Source: Vandiemenella viatica (taxonomy: Eukaryota; Arthropoda; Insecta; Orthoptera; Morabidae). From it: a stretch of 64,000 bases of DNA. The DNA lies in the NCBI GenBank assembly GCA_031002005.1, contig JARYHS010009186.1:253175199-253239198 (forward strand). The letters are read 5' to 3'. The position numbers and the translations under genes are program-made. The notes below the pieces were generated by a model. It did no database searches and was not told the DNA's origin. It saw only the letters and a program-made list of their open reading frames with translations. Shown piece after piece: positions 1-10,688 of the stretch (positions within the stretch are counted from its first letter, which is position 1; each line of letters opens with the position of its first letter).

Positions 1-886
1 CTTCTTCGAGTGTGTCTCTGGTATGCCTCTATGTCGCGTGCAGTCAGTTGTTGCACGGATCCACGTGACGTCATGTGTCTACCCATGGCGTCCCAGTCAT
101 GCTCTGCTGGTGATAAAACTGAAGATTGTGCATGTTCCTATCCCCTTGAAAGGCTTGCGTTGTGATGGCCGCAGTATGAGAAGGTGTATTATCCTGTTGG
201 AAGACACGTTTTGCATGGTGGACGTGAAGGGTATCACGACAGGGTGTAGCATACTGTTCACATATTGGCGAGTGTCATTGTGCCTTCAACAAAAACCAAT
301 TCAGTGCTGTTGTGGAAACTCATTGTTCCCCTAGCCATGAAACCAGTGGCTAGACCTTTGTGACGTTCTGAAATCTCAGCAGGGTAAGCCGTTTCTCCAC
401 TACGTCTGCGTTCATGATATCGATTATCCCTTTGCCGCAGACAGAATCTGGAATTATCATTAAAGGCAAGTGTATGTCATTGACGTGTCCAGTTGCGTTT
501 TGCAGTACACCACATTAGACGTTGCAGGTAATGAAATCAGGTTAATGGAACAGACTGCATAGGGGTCCAAGGGTAACGCAGCTTCGAGCAATTGGTTTAC
601 AGTCCTCCAGGGGTGACTCTCTCTATAACCACCGCTTGGATCTGGCGTGCAGTCATCCGTCTGCCGGCAGCAACAGCCATCCGCACAATTTGGGTGTCTT
701 CACTCTTTGTTGTCCTTCTCTACGGACCTATGCCAGCTCTAGAACTACTATAGACGTCTTTCGACTGTTGGGTAACAAGTCTGTATACTGACATTGGTGC
801 CATGCCCAATTCTATGGGGAGATTTAACGATATGATGCTCCCATTTCAAACACGCCAATTCTCCGACCTGTCTCAAAGTCAGACAT
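1..886 (-). pseudogene. Tc1-like transposase, decayed, runs off left edge
   Basis: Reading leftward from an ATG at 886, the translation begins MSDFETGRRIGVFEMGASYR, like the start of the Tc1 helix-turn-helix domain. Further pieces in different frames fit the rest of a Tc1 transposase: EDTQIVRMAVAAGRRMTARQ near 700-640, the second catalytic Asp in QQDNTPSHTAA near 200-170, and the terminal Glu context SPAEHDWDAMG near 110-80. Several stops and frameshifts separate these pieces, so no intact enzyme is encoded. Tc1 transposases cut and paste DNA at TA sites through a DDE/D active site. The copy continues beyond base 1, so its left TIR is not visible. The family call is firm because the motifs fall in the right order; the exact edges are approximate. 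Confidence 0.8.
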
Positions 887-1084
887 TTGGATGTAGAGGG
901 TCGTCACTCTTCACCTTGGCTTATTTGGTCAACAAGAACATGTGGACAAAAAAGTACCATGTTGCACCACACTGTACTCCACTTATACGCTAAACAACAC
1001 AGCAATTTTACTAAGTAAATAGCCCCGTAATTCTCATACTATTACGCATAAAACGTTTAATTTTTAATCATTTAATACTCTTCA

Positions 1085-1350
1085 TGTGTGGATACTTGGG
1101 TTGAGTGCGGTGGGTGAACGGCTAACGTTCTGGCCTCGCATTCGGGAGGACGGCGGTTGGAATCCCAGTCCGGGCATCCAGGTTTGGTTTTTCATGGTTT
1201 GCCCAAATCACTCCAGGCGAATGTCGGGATGCTTCCTTCAAAAAAGTCACGGCCGAATTCGTTCCCTTTCCTTTCCACCCCCCACCCCAATAATCCGTCT
1301 AATGACCTTGAAATCAAGGGTACGTAAAAGCATAACCAAAAAATATAAAA
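1085..1350 (+). mobile_element. tRNA-derived SINE (family SINE-1)
   Basis: A tRNA-like head carries A-box-like GGTGAACGG and B-box-like GGTTGGAATCC sequences. It is followed by a body found nine times in this window (CAGGTTTGGTTTTTCATGG, then CAAATCACTCCAGGCGAATG and GGAATGCTTCC-type text) and an A-rich tail near 1330-1362. SINEs are transcribed by RNA polymerase III and moved by LINE reverse transcriptase. The flanking duplication is not clear. Other copies are at 8.1, 12.8, 28.1, 51.3, 55.7, 56.2, 56.6 and 62.7 kb. Confidence 0.85.
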
Positions 1351-1394
1351 AATAAATAAATGGATATGAGAATTGAGTCTCTCCCGGCGTACAG

Positions 1395-1622
1395 ATGACA
1401 GAAGTTCTTCTCGGCTGTTCTGCCGGATCAGTTCTTCCATATGCGACGTTCCGACAGCACCCTCTGTTGTCTTCATCAGGCGAAAAGGTCGACTGTCGGT
1501 GTCTTGCAGTCACTGTGTCAACTTCGAACTTTTCGCCTGATGATGACAACAGAGGGTGTTGTCGGGACGTCGCCCATGGAAGAACTTACCCGATAGAACA
1601 GCCGAGAAAAATTTCTGCTTAG
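1395..1622. repeat. imperfect inverted repeat, two ~85-bp arms
   Basis: The left arm (about 1406-1490) and the right arm (about 1526-1613) are reverse complements with some mismatches. Both contain CTCGGCTGTTCT, AGTTCTTCCAT, CACCCTCTGTTGT and TCATCAGGCGAAAAG. The spacer is about 40 bp. The same word pattern occurs singly at 56.85 and 59.5 kb. It resembles the 'TCATCAGG...CGAAACGT' text common in the 3' regions of insect retroposons, so this looks like two copies meeting head to head. Confidence 0.6.
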
Positions 1623-2243
1623 CTAAAAAAGGATACTTGTAGCCAAATTTCAAACATTTATCACAACTATGTGTGGGTGTAACACTTTCCATTTCCGCCA
1701 GTGAGTATGGACATTGGACAGCAGCGTGAACTGTGCTAGTGATTTGACGTAGTGTCCACTTTGCTTTGTTTCCTGACTCGGCCTTCTCGTCTGGTTGTCG
1801 TGATTGCCGAGATGCTCAGTGACACAGTTTCCCCCGCGGGCGGCTTTGTGCGTGGCCCGTGGGTCGTTCTCCTTTGAGGTCCGCGCGGACTTTTGATGAT
1901 CCGGCCGCTACCTTGGCCGGCTGGCCATTAGCTAATCACGGCCGTAAGTAATTGCTGCTGTGTGTCTCTTTGATCTGCTCGTCAGCATGCTGGCTGCCCC
2001 AACAGTCCCACTGCGCTATCCTCCACCAAACAACCACCATTACCAATTTAGATGTTTGTTTAGCCTCGCTAGATTACAGGTGTGAAGCCTTCTCTTACAT
2101 CATAGCACCTGTTTACAGCGCACAGTTCACACTTTACATAACGTCAGGTTACAACACTTATCACACATCGTAAACTAACAAGAGGAAACCGCCAACTGTA
2201 AAATTCAGATTCGATTCATACTGTGTATAATGAAAGCTCAAGA
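1623..2243. other. no gene seen; GC-rich patch 1765-1950
   Basis: No convincing coding frame is present. The interval 1765-1950 is richer in CpG and GGCCGG/CCGCGG words than its AT-rich surroundings. It could be a fragment of a regulatory CpG-rich stretch or an old repeat; nothing identifies it further. Confidence 0.3.
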
Positions 2244-3237
2244 CCTCGTAACCACTTGAGCACGCTCAGGCGAATGAGCCGCTCATTCTTTTGGGCACGA
2301 TCGTCTGAGCGTGTTCAAGAAAAAGGATATTTTGGTCGAAGGAGCCTGGTGCCAGTGCTCAGAAAACGCTCGGCTGTTGTGTCGTCACGTGTGCGCGCGG
2401 CAGCTGCGGCCTTTATTTATATCTATACGATATCGAAGAAGAAAAGCAAAGTACCAAGGTAGTGGATTAGATAAAGTTGTCGTTAGCGAAGAAATTATCT
2501 TAAACATTATAATTCGCGAATTGACTTTTGAAGGACATAATGAGCGTTTCCAAAACTTTATGAGAATGTCAAGGATCTATTTGGAACATTTCCTGTGTTT
2601 AGTTGAACCTCATATTAAAAAAAACTGTACACATATACTTGAGGCGATCCCACCAGGAAATAAATTAACGATAACTTTAAGATTCCTGCCTTCGGGAGAT
2701 TCCTATACAAACCTGCAGCTTATGTCCAAAAGACCTTACATCAGCAGCCGTTTTGTACCGGTAGTCTGTGATGATAATGTTCAGCCGCTCCAAAATTTTA
2801 GTTAGGATGGAACCTATTTATTATTTTTATATACTTTTATTACCAAATATATATTCAAATATTGTTTTATGTTTTTTTCTTTTTTTTCTTTACGTCATCA
2901 ATACTATGGTTTAATACCTCGGTGATTTTGCGCCATGCATCCTCTCATTTACTTCGATTAAAAATCCTGTTCGTATGAGATTTCCTGTAATAACTTCTTT
3001 GATGCATTGCGATTAATCGTTGTCAAGCAAGTGTCGTTGTCCCGCATGCTCGCTCTCATTGTAAAACCGCCAAACTATCGTCCACACTGAGCGCCGAACA
3101 CACACTGGCTCGCCTTTGAGCATTCTAAAATAGCGACACTCTATCGGCTCGCCCTGAGCGTACTCTGGCGTCCACACTTGATCGGCTCGCTTCACTGAGC
3201 GGCTCATTCGCCTGAGCGTGCTCAAGTGGATACGAGG
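2244..3237. mobile_element. PIF/Harbinger-type element with 42-bp TIRs
   Basis: The ends 2244-2285 and 3196-3237 are inverted repeats that match at 41 of 42 positions by eye, beginning CCTCGTA. More GAGCG/CGCTC words lie just inside each end, as subterminal repeats. A PIF/Harbinger transposase fragment sits inside at 2461-2805. The 994-bp length is far below an autonomous Harbinger (about 3 kb or more), so this is an internally deleted copy. The expected 3-bp TSD could not be recognised. Confidence 0.75.
2461..2805 (+). pseudogene. PIF/Harbinger transposase, N-terminal fragment
   Basis: The frame is open from 2311, but recognisable homology starts near 2500. FQNFMRMSRIYLEHFLCLVEP followed by IPPGNKLTITLRFLPSGDSY matches the N-terminal region of HARBI1-like transposases, where a 'FLxLVxPxI...IPPxxRLxxTLRFLAxGxSY' pattern is usual. 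It ends at a TAG at 2803 before any of the DDE catalytic core, so it cannot act as a transposase. Upstream residues 2311-2460 resemble no part of the family that I recognise. Confidence 0.75.
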
Positions 3238-4023
3238 CTTTATGTGGCAGAGAAGTAACATGGGCTTCTTCGTCGCTGTCGAGAAAATCGGCATGGAAAT
3301 ATTCCGTTGCGTTCTAATGGTTCAAATGCTTTCTGCGATGACGGGCGGGTGCCGCAACGAGCAAGCTCTCTGCTTTGTAAGTTCGTTGGCGTGTGGTTAA
3401 ATCTCGCTGATGTCAATTTTTTTAAATTTATTTATTCCATTGTGTATACAGATAATTCCCGGCAATAAATTTCAACCATTATGCATATAATAAGTTTTTT
3501 AAATGCCGTTTGTTGTGGAAAAACAAGCACAGTAAATAGAGTTAAAGCTCAATTTTTTTAAAAAAAAAAAAACTCATGAAACCTTCTTGTGACTTCGTTC
3601 TCCGAACACTGCAGGTGATCCCTAATTTTAGCAAAAACACTTTCAGTTACTTTCTGTTTTCTAATAAATCTTGGTTCAAGGTGAATTTTTCTGACGGTCT
3701 TGGCGGGTGGCGAGCCACAAAAAAGGTTCAGCGGGCTCCTATTTGCGCACCCCTGGCCTAGATGGCAGTCAGGACGGTAGGATCGAGTCCTTGGAGAGCT
3801 GGTCTCGCTGAATCTCGCCACACAGGCGAGTGTTCTGTGTAGTTACTAAGACCCGGATTTTTAGGATCCAAAAAAATAAATTTAGGTTTATTCAATTAAT
3901 GTTTTAAGCTTTTATAGGTCTTTAAATTTCTGATTTAGGAATTTACGCAATTTAAGAAAGAAAAAATTAAAAACATGCAATACATACTACATTGTGTTAA
4001 AAACATTGGGACTTTATAATACA
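3238..4023. other. no gene seen
   Basis: AT-rich sequence without a supported feature. At 3735-3760 the minus strand reads CCAGGGGTGCGCAAATAGG, which resembles one hAT-type terminus (CAGGGGTGCNCAAA). No matching second terminus was found, so no element is called. Confidence 0.3.
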
Positions 4024-4577
4024 AAGAGCCCGTACCCGCGACTTCGTACGCGTGGATTAAGAATTTTTTTTGCCAGAATTAAATATAGAAAGTTGCTAAC
4101 GAAGGATTGGTCCCAAACAATATCGAGTAGGAATAATATGACAGGAAAGCTATCACTATATCATTGTACCGTCGAACCTGTCACTTGAAGAGAATCAATT
4201 TCCAACATATTTCTGTCACCATTCGTGACTACAACTGTTAATCATACTGGAAAAAATATCCTGTGCCCTTCATACAGCTTTCCTTATAAAATTCCATCAC
4301 AACGATATAGCCATTTAGTTGTCAAAACTTAACAAAAAGACAGAGACTTACTTCCGTATTTATAATAATATTAGTGTGGTTCACACTCACACACTGACTG
4401 CGAACAACACCTTAGTGATCATTATAACGTAAAAAAGTGTATACCTACAACATTACAAGACTACCTACGATTTTCCTCGCATTGCACCCCTAACTTTCTA
4501 ATATCTACCGTTTAACATTAAATCCGAATAACCTACGACCGAGGCCTGACTCTTACGATGAAAAACAATTTTTAAAA

Positions 4578-4645
4578 AGATTTGAACCGGAGACCACGAC
4601 GTTCGTAAGCAAGCGCTTTAACCACTAAACTGCCAGTCCACTATA
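4578..4645 (-). other. tRNA-like module inside Helitron-like copy i
   Basis: On the minus strand the segment reads like a degenerate tRNA: an A-box-like TTAGTGGTTAAAGCGC, then a B-box-like GGTTCAAATC about 35 bp later. It corresponds to the module at 49135-49205. It shares the orientation of the host element. It is a tRNA-related sequence, not a credible functional tRNA gene. Confidence 0.55.
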
Positions 4646-4847
4646 CGGAAGCACGGTATTGAGACGACCATATGCAACGTGTCTGTCTATCGCAGTATTT
4701 CGAATTTATGAGACAACATGTGTTATTAATACAGATAATTTTTCAACCAAATGTAGACAGTATTTTTCTCCTTGTTTCAAAGGATAAGTGTGCAAAGTTT
4801 CATCGAGATCGGATGAAAACTGTGGATTTGTATGAAAAACAAACAAA

Positions 4848-4900
4848 CAAACAAACAAATAAATAAACAAACCAACAAACAAACTAACAAACAAACATAC
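4848..4900. repeat. AAAC/AAAT microsatellite
   Basis: A tetranucleotide run of AAAC with a few AAAT and ACCA interruptions. It is part of the 5' region of the Helitron-like element, where the other copies also carry GTTT repeats. Confidence 0.85.
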
Positions 4901-5074
4901 ATTCATCTTTATATATAAATATGTCAAGTATTCCTCAAAAACTTCTAACATTACATCGCTCGTTTACATTAAAACATGCGATATAAGCCACTATTATGTT
5001 CAAAACATTGTGTCTTTATTGTGAACTGCAAAACACTCATTTAAAATTTCTAACAAGGCACTGAACAATTAAGC

Positions 5075-5625
5075 ATTTTTGACAGATTTTCAGGAGTAAA
5101 TACTCTTCTCTCTTCCGTGAAAATTCCCTTCGATGTGGAAAAACTGTTCCACGTTACATGAGGTAAGAGGTGCGAACTTCACATCAGCGATTTCCTTAGT
5201 TTTTCAAGGCAGTATTTCTTCTTCCATTAGTTCAGACAGAACACGGCCTATTGGTTCCATCCTCCTGAAATCTGGAATGCGCTCTAAAACAGCCTCCAGC
5301 TTCTTGGCTACAGACAACCCAACTGGTTCAGGAACCACTTTGGCCGTCACTTTTTGGACGATTTGAAGAGCTTCCGCCATCAGAAGAGTGGCTTCTTCCA
5401 ACTTCTTGATTGAATATTCTAGTAGTAAAAATTAGTCTTTATATAGGTAAACTCCTGTATAGCTGGTACGCATTCCTTTCATTTACTATAGCAAAAGTTT
5501 CACTTTCATCTAGTGCTTCAAGAACCTCTATAATGCCCTCATCGTTTTCTGCAAAATATATTGGGGCTGCGAGCCAGGTCCCCCCTCGTGTCACTACTGA
5601 CTGGTACGTGAGGCAGGGATACTGA
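5075..5625 (-). pseudogene. hAT transposase, C-terminal fragment
   Basis: On the minus strand, in order: TRGGTWLAAPIYFAEN (near 5590-5540), LLMAEALQIVQKVTAKV (near 5395-5340), then KFAPLTSCNVEQFF (near 5185-5140) and FTPENLSKML in a shifted frame. The 'TSC-VE' block followed by 'F(T/S)xENL' is the C-terminal dimerisation region of hAT transposases that carry N-terminal BED-type fingers. Stops and frameshifts break the reading frame. No TIRs were found around it, so it is an orphan fragment. Confidence 0.7.
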
Positions 5626-5829
5626 TGGACACGACTTGCCGCTTTTGGTCATAACAAAGAAATTAGGTTCTATTAAATTTTCGAATATTATTTGTTTATA
5701 CAAAATACGGAAAATAAAATTAAAATTTCGAGAATATTGGGGTGGGAAGAAAGTAGGTTTGAACCTAAGAATCCGGGGCTTAATAGTTAACAGTTACAGA
5801 AATTTTGTTTATACTTATTGAGGGGAAAA

Positions 5830-6700
5830 CTGCTGACCTTCCCAGCATTCTCATCGGATGACGTCAGTCATCAGGTGTGAGCTCCCGTAAGTCCAGTGGG
5901 AATGTGAGATAATTCAATGTAGTTTGACAGGAAATCGTTTTCGGTGCATAAACTCGATGATCGAGAAAGATTTCAGGATTTTTTTGTTTGATGGTATTAC
6001 GAGTTTTTTACGAATGGCGAAACAACCATAAAAAAAATGTTGCAGAAACTATCTGTATTGAGGATAAGGAGCCTATGGATGACTGGCTATGAATGAATAA
6101 GCCACAAAAATACAAGAGTCACCACAAAGCGAGGCAGACACAGCGATTGCGCTGTCATAATCTACTGTTTGTCAGAATCCAGTGTTGCCCAGTTAAGACA
6201 GATGCTTGGTGACAGTCTGCAGTAACTGAAGCGGCGACTACCACAGGTATGGCTGAGGTGTAGATATGTGATATATTGTCGCCACAGCTAATTGTGTGTT
6301 TATATCGAGTCCTTGGTGCCAAAACTCAAGGCGTTCGGTATCTGAAACTAGTTGTAGAATGCTCACAACACAAGTCAATGAAGACTATCCTAGCGAGATT
6401 AACGTACTACAGTATGTAAGGTATGCCACCATCATCTTGCTGGACAACTTCCAGCCTCTGGCCATATACTCTCCAGCGCCTCCTTTACTTCCAGTCATCT
6501 TTGTTTTTGCACAGTGTTTTCTGCTCACTGAAAATGTTTATTGGATCAGTACACCAGTAAACGCTCCTGGGTGAAGCAATTCGCCGGATAAGGCCTATTA
6601 AAACCGTTTGAGTTTGAGCTAGTCCGGACAAATATAACTTTAATAAAAACTCAAGTATGTTTGTTGGCAAAGTAAGCATATAGTAGTCTCGTGTAGGGTG
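5830..6700. other. no gene seen
   Basis: Mixed AT-rich sequence. Short open frames at 6296-6574 (+) and 6485-6679 (-) have no recognisable domain and no flanking signals, so they are not called. Confidence 0.3.
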
Positions 6701-6707
6701 GCGCCCA

Positions 6708-7405
6708 TAATATACAGTTATAAGATTGTTGGTTGTTTAATTAATATGATAAATAATCAGTCCACGATACAGTTCAGTTCAAACTTGCGTTTATTTTCAT
6801 AAAAACGTCAACGATACTGTTTACATGAATACATTCAATCCAGCGATTGTATACAACACTTCTTCCACAGACAATACAGTTCTTGACCGTCGTAAATTGA
6901 GTCGGTGAAAACTTTAAACTAACTGTTTCTCTGTCTTGGATGATCGCTTTATATGAACCCCACCAAAATTTCTAAAACACTTCAAAAGATTCCGACATAT
7001 ATCTTTCGAACATTAACAATACTTAAACAATTGAAACATATTAAAAACAATCAGAACTAATACATAATCATTTACCTTCATTACAAAATGGTCAGAAAAG
7101 GAAATTAAAGATAATAAACACAAAATTATTCACAGAAATCATTTTAAACTGTAGCAAATTGTCCTTTAGACATAGTAACTTGCATTGGAATTACGAACAT
7201 TTAAGCAATTCTCTTGCACAATTCTGTTCTTAAACATATTAAATGGCCTTTAAATAATTTCTTTTCATAAAACAAAGTCTATATACATTGATTTACAGGA
7301 AATTTCAAAACAAACCTACCAGATCGTATTCAACCAAACTCCAGCTTACTACAAATGATTCATAAAATACGATTCCATTTAATTTTAGGTTTGAGGGCTG
7401 TCACA
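6708..7405 (-). repeat. LTR-like repeat (inverted partner of 38332-39012)
   Basis: This ~700-bp segment aligns along most of its length with the reverse complement of 38332-39012. On the minus strand it starts TGTGACAGCCCTC and contains a TATA-like CATATAAAGCGATCATCC followed by an initiator-like region. It is followed by TGGGCGCCACCC, which begins with the TGG expected of a primer-binding site. These are LTR hallmarks, in the style of Gypsy elements. No downstream gag/pol is recognisable, so this is a truncated or solo LTR. The 3' boundary is uncertain by about 10 bp. Confidence 0.55.
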
Positions 7406-8117
7406 CAGTGATTTATTATGTTTTATTATTATAATAAAAGAAGGTGATTGACAATTCTTTTTTTATTATTGAAGGTATTAAGTTTTGTATATGTGAAAAT
7501 AAATGTTTAGTTATGTATCTAAATCTTTTGTTCATAGCAAATCTGATCCATTCCCTGCCAAGGTGACAATGTATATATATCAGTGCAAGAAGAGTATTAG
7601 ATTATAAAATTATTTTGCTATTGCCAAGCACACAGGCGGTTGGACCGCTACACCATTGTGTATTATTAAAAAAAAGTATTTTCCGCCACATCTCTGCTAA
7701 AGCTGTTTCATCTGTAATTGAAGGGAATAAAGAGCCTGTTAAAGAAGGACGACTAATGAATCCGAGACGAATTCGAGATTGCGGGAAGAGTTTAAGAGAT
7801 CGCCGAGATGCGGACGGGGAATCTAATGTAGCGGCGGAGGCAGCCAAATGAAATAAACAGTGGCCGGCCATCCATCTCGCGGCAGGAAGCCATCACAAAG
7901 AAAGCAATTTGCTGCGCCATTGGCGGCCATTTGCAATTCCATTGGCTGGGCGGCTGCACCTTGGCCGGTCCGGTTTCGTGCGGTCCTCCGGTCCGATAAA
8001 TCTCTCCCAGAGGGGACGGACAGCCAATCTGAATACGCCCTGATTTATCGTCCGCGGGCCGACCCTAACGGGACGAATTGCCGGACCCAGCTCCGTGTGT
8101 TCCCAATCAACCGTAAA
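7406..8117. other. no gene seen; CpG-rich patch 7840-8095
   Basis: The first half is AT-rich. From 7840 to about 8095 the sequence becomes GC-rich with many GGCC, CCGG and CG dinucleotides and the words CCATTGGC and GCGGCCATTT. This would suit a CpG-rich regulatory stretch, but no TATA box, start codon context or conserved protein was recognised. Confidence 0.3.
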
Positions 8118-8345
8118 GAGCGTCGTGGGTGAGCGGTTAACGTTCTGGCCTCGCATTCGGGAGGACGCGGTTTCGAATCTCCGTCCGGGCGTCCAGGTTT
8201 GGGTTTTCCACGGTTTCCCCAAATCACTCCAGGTGAATGCCGGGATGTTTCCTTCAAACAGGCCATGGCCAAATTCCTTCCCGTTTCATGTCCCCAGACC
8301 TTATCCGCCTCTAATGACTTCGACGTGGCGTACAGCCTGTAACGT
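8118..8345 (+). mobile_element. tRNA-derived SINE (SINE-1)
   Basis: A well preserved SINE-1 head: GTGGGTGAGCGGTTAACG (A box) and GTTTCGAATC (B box), followed by the family body with CACTCCAGGTGAATGCCGG. The end near 8345 lacks a clear poly(A) tail. Confidence 0.85.
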
Positions 8346-10154
8346 CTGTTTTGTTACGTTATTAAAATTAGAATGAAATAATGAGATGCATTCATTAATA
8401 CGTTAATTTGCAAAATTAATCCCGGGTAGGCGCCAAGAATGGAAGTGTTCTCTATCCGAGAGAAGCGACATTTCAATTCTGAAATACTTTTAATCAAAGC
8501 AATTGTAATTTTAAAATACCATTAAAAAACACAAATCTTCATCTAATCAAATGATATACTGATACATTGGAAAGGAAGTTATTGAAAGCAGGGTTTACAA
8601 CACCTATTATTTTCTTTGAATATAAAATTGATTGGTTTATTGAACAGAACTGAATATTAAAAGTTTCTTTTGAACAATTTAGAGTTTGATTCTCATCTCA
8701 GAGCGTTGCCTAGGGTTGAATGACCCAAGAGTGTATATACATCGTCGGCGTTCTTTACCGTAGCAGATGAGTTGCGGAGAAATCAGACGGATCCTGTTGA
8801 TCAGCTGGGCGCAAGGTCATTGGTGACGTCCACTTGGCGAGGTAGCTCCCCGCAGGTAGTGACCTCTCCGGCGATCTCCCGGGGTGCGCCGGTGCGGATT
8901 GTTTGCTGGCCAGAAACAGAATGTCTTCTCTCCCGCTTGTTCGCTCCGTTGAAAACTTGCAGGCTCCCGAGTTTTAACAGACGCGGGAAATTTCAGCGAG
9001 TCGGAGCGTTTGGCGGGTCATCCACCATCTCCATTGGCGCTCCTCATGCAACATAAAAAACTTATGGTTTCTAAAAGTTTGTAACACAGTTTGATTCGCT
9101 GGTTCTTAACAGAGGTGTTCCGCAACCTGACTTTTTCTCCGAAGCATCGTTTCTCTAGTTTCAACTTTCTACTGTACCAGGAAATCCTCATTTCGGCACA
9201 GTCCCTATACTGTCCTTTGAATTTCATTGAATGCGTAAAGCTTTTAACTTTACGGCCTGCCATAAATCGTTCGATCTTTCAGCGCAGGTATGAGTCACGT
9301 GGCTCTCGCCGATGCCAAAGAAACGTGGAATTCACACGCATAAATTTACCGTCACCGAGGGATATTACAACTCATATGAAGAAAAAGAAGAAAAAAAACT
9401 ACCGATCAACCACCTCAATTTCCTCTATAAATGTTTCCCTTATCATCCTGTCGCTGACCCTATATGTATAGGATCGTGCTAAGACTATTAATTGGGTTTG
9501 CCAGGATGACTGACACGTGGGTTCTGAATGGTTAACCTACGATGCCCTATGACTTGCGACGACTTTCTTCGTATCTTCTGCTCTTGAATTCTTCTCTCTT
9601 GAACCTATCCTCTTCTCTTGCGCTAGTAAATAAACATGAGCATCGAGGGTAACTTGTAATTAGGAGAGGGAGCGGACAGCTACGAGCTACTTGTAATGAA
9701 ACAATGTTTCTGGAAACCACATTTAATCTGCACTTGCACTGAACCGTAAATCATCTACAGTCGATGTTGTACAAGATTTGAGGTATTTCGCAACCCGTAA
9801 TACTGACCCTAGGGATGAAACTTAGCCCTGCAGTTCACAACTAACGGAGTATGGTAAGGTTGATGCAGCGGCTCTCTATCTCCGAGGCCTAGATGTTAAC
9901 TTGTTGCTCGTCAGTGAAGAAGTGAGAGTGATCAATGTATTCTTGCTTGCTGGTAAAGTATTGGCTTGCATGCTCAGCACTGCACGTGTGGCTTGCAACC
10001 CGAACTGTCGAACAGTCGATCGGCAGAAAGTAGAACAACAGGACGTGCTTACTCGACGTCTGGCTGCAGTGAAACTTAGACAACTTACATGATTTCGATA
10101 CTAAAATATTATAATAAATGACCTCTCATCACAATCCCATCTCTATATTTACTA
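8346..10154. other. no gene seen
   Basis: About 1.8 kb without a supported feature. The longest open frames (9091-9471 +, 9018-9263 -) overlap on opposite strands. They carry no recognised domain, and the plus one ends in a purine-rich AAGAAG run. A moderately GC-rich stretch lies at 8770-9050. Confidence 0.3.
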
Positions 10155-10688
10155 ATCCTACAAAAGCAATTCTTGTAAAAATAAGCCAAGTCTCGTGTTC
10201 GTGTAGTGACAAAAAGTTATGAGATCTTCTTCAAAGTCAAGTCTACACTTTACAGTGTGTATTCACATCACTTTGTGAAACAGAATGGTTTCCCTCAGTG
10301 TCATAGATCGTTTATTAAGAATAAAAAAGATCTGCACTTGGCCATTATGTGCGCCACGTTTTAGCTAACCTATATAAATACCTTAAACGTGTTGCTTAAT
10401 CAAACATACAAATAATAGAAGTCAACATTTCCCTTGCTCTTTTTCGAATTTGACAAGTATATATTATGCCTTCAATTTTAGTAATGACGTGCATAATCAC
10501 CAAGTCGCCAGATTTTTTATTTTTTATTCTAAATAAATGATCTACCACACCGAGAGAAACCATACTGCTTCACACAGTGAATACACGATGTAAAGTATAG
10601 ACATGACTCAGAAGAAGATCTCATAACTTTTTATCACTACGCAAGCACGAGACTTGGCCTATTTTTACAAGCATTGTTTTTGTGGGAT
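10155..10688. mobile_element. MITE with ~190-bp terminal inverted repeats
   Basis: The left arm (10155-10345) and right arm (10498-10688) are reverse complements at roughly 80-85% by eye. Shared words include CCAAGTCTCGTG, AAAAAGTTATGAGATCTTCT and GTGTATTCAC. The outer ends read ATCCYACAAAARCAAT. The central ~150 bp is AT-rich and non-coding. The superfamily is not identified because no clear TSD could be matched. Foldback DNA transposon derivatives have this structure. Confidence 0.65.

Larger units (their letters stand above)
4024..4925 (-). mobile_element. Helitron-like element, copy i
   Basis: On the minus strand the 5' part reads TATATATAAAGATGAATGTA followed by a TTTG-rich run. The 3' end has a hairpin CCACGCG-8 nt-CGCGGG (plus coordinates near 4035-4056) a few bases before the terminus. 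Helitrons are rolling-circle transposons that start with TC and end with a hairpin and CTRRT. Here the terminal pentamer reads CTCTT, so the last bases are degenerate. The element is closely related to the copy at 47946-49809. No Rep/helicase coding sequence is present, so it is non-autonomous. Confidence 0.65.

Noticed and set aside
3700..3760. hAT element ending CAGGGGTGCGCAAATAG
   Set aside because: Only one terminus is recognisable; no inverted partner or TSD was found.
8125..8190. Functional tRNA gene
   Set aside because: Part of SINE-1, present nine times with a shared non-tRNA body.
9018..9471. Small genes on both strands at 9.0-9.5 kb
   Set aside because: Overlapping opposite frames, no recognised domains and a low-complexity AAGAAG end; compatible with chance.
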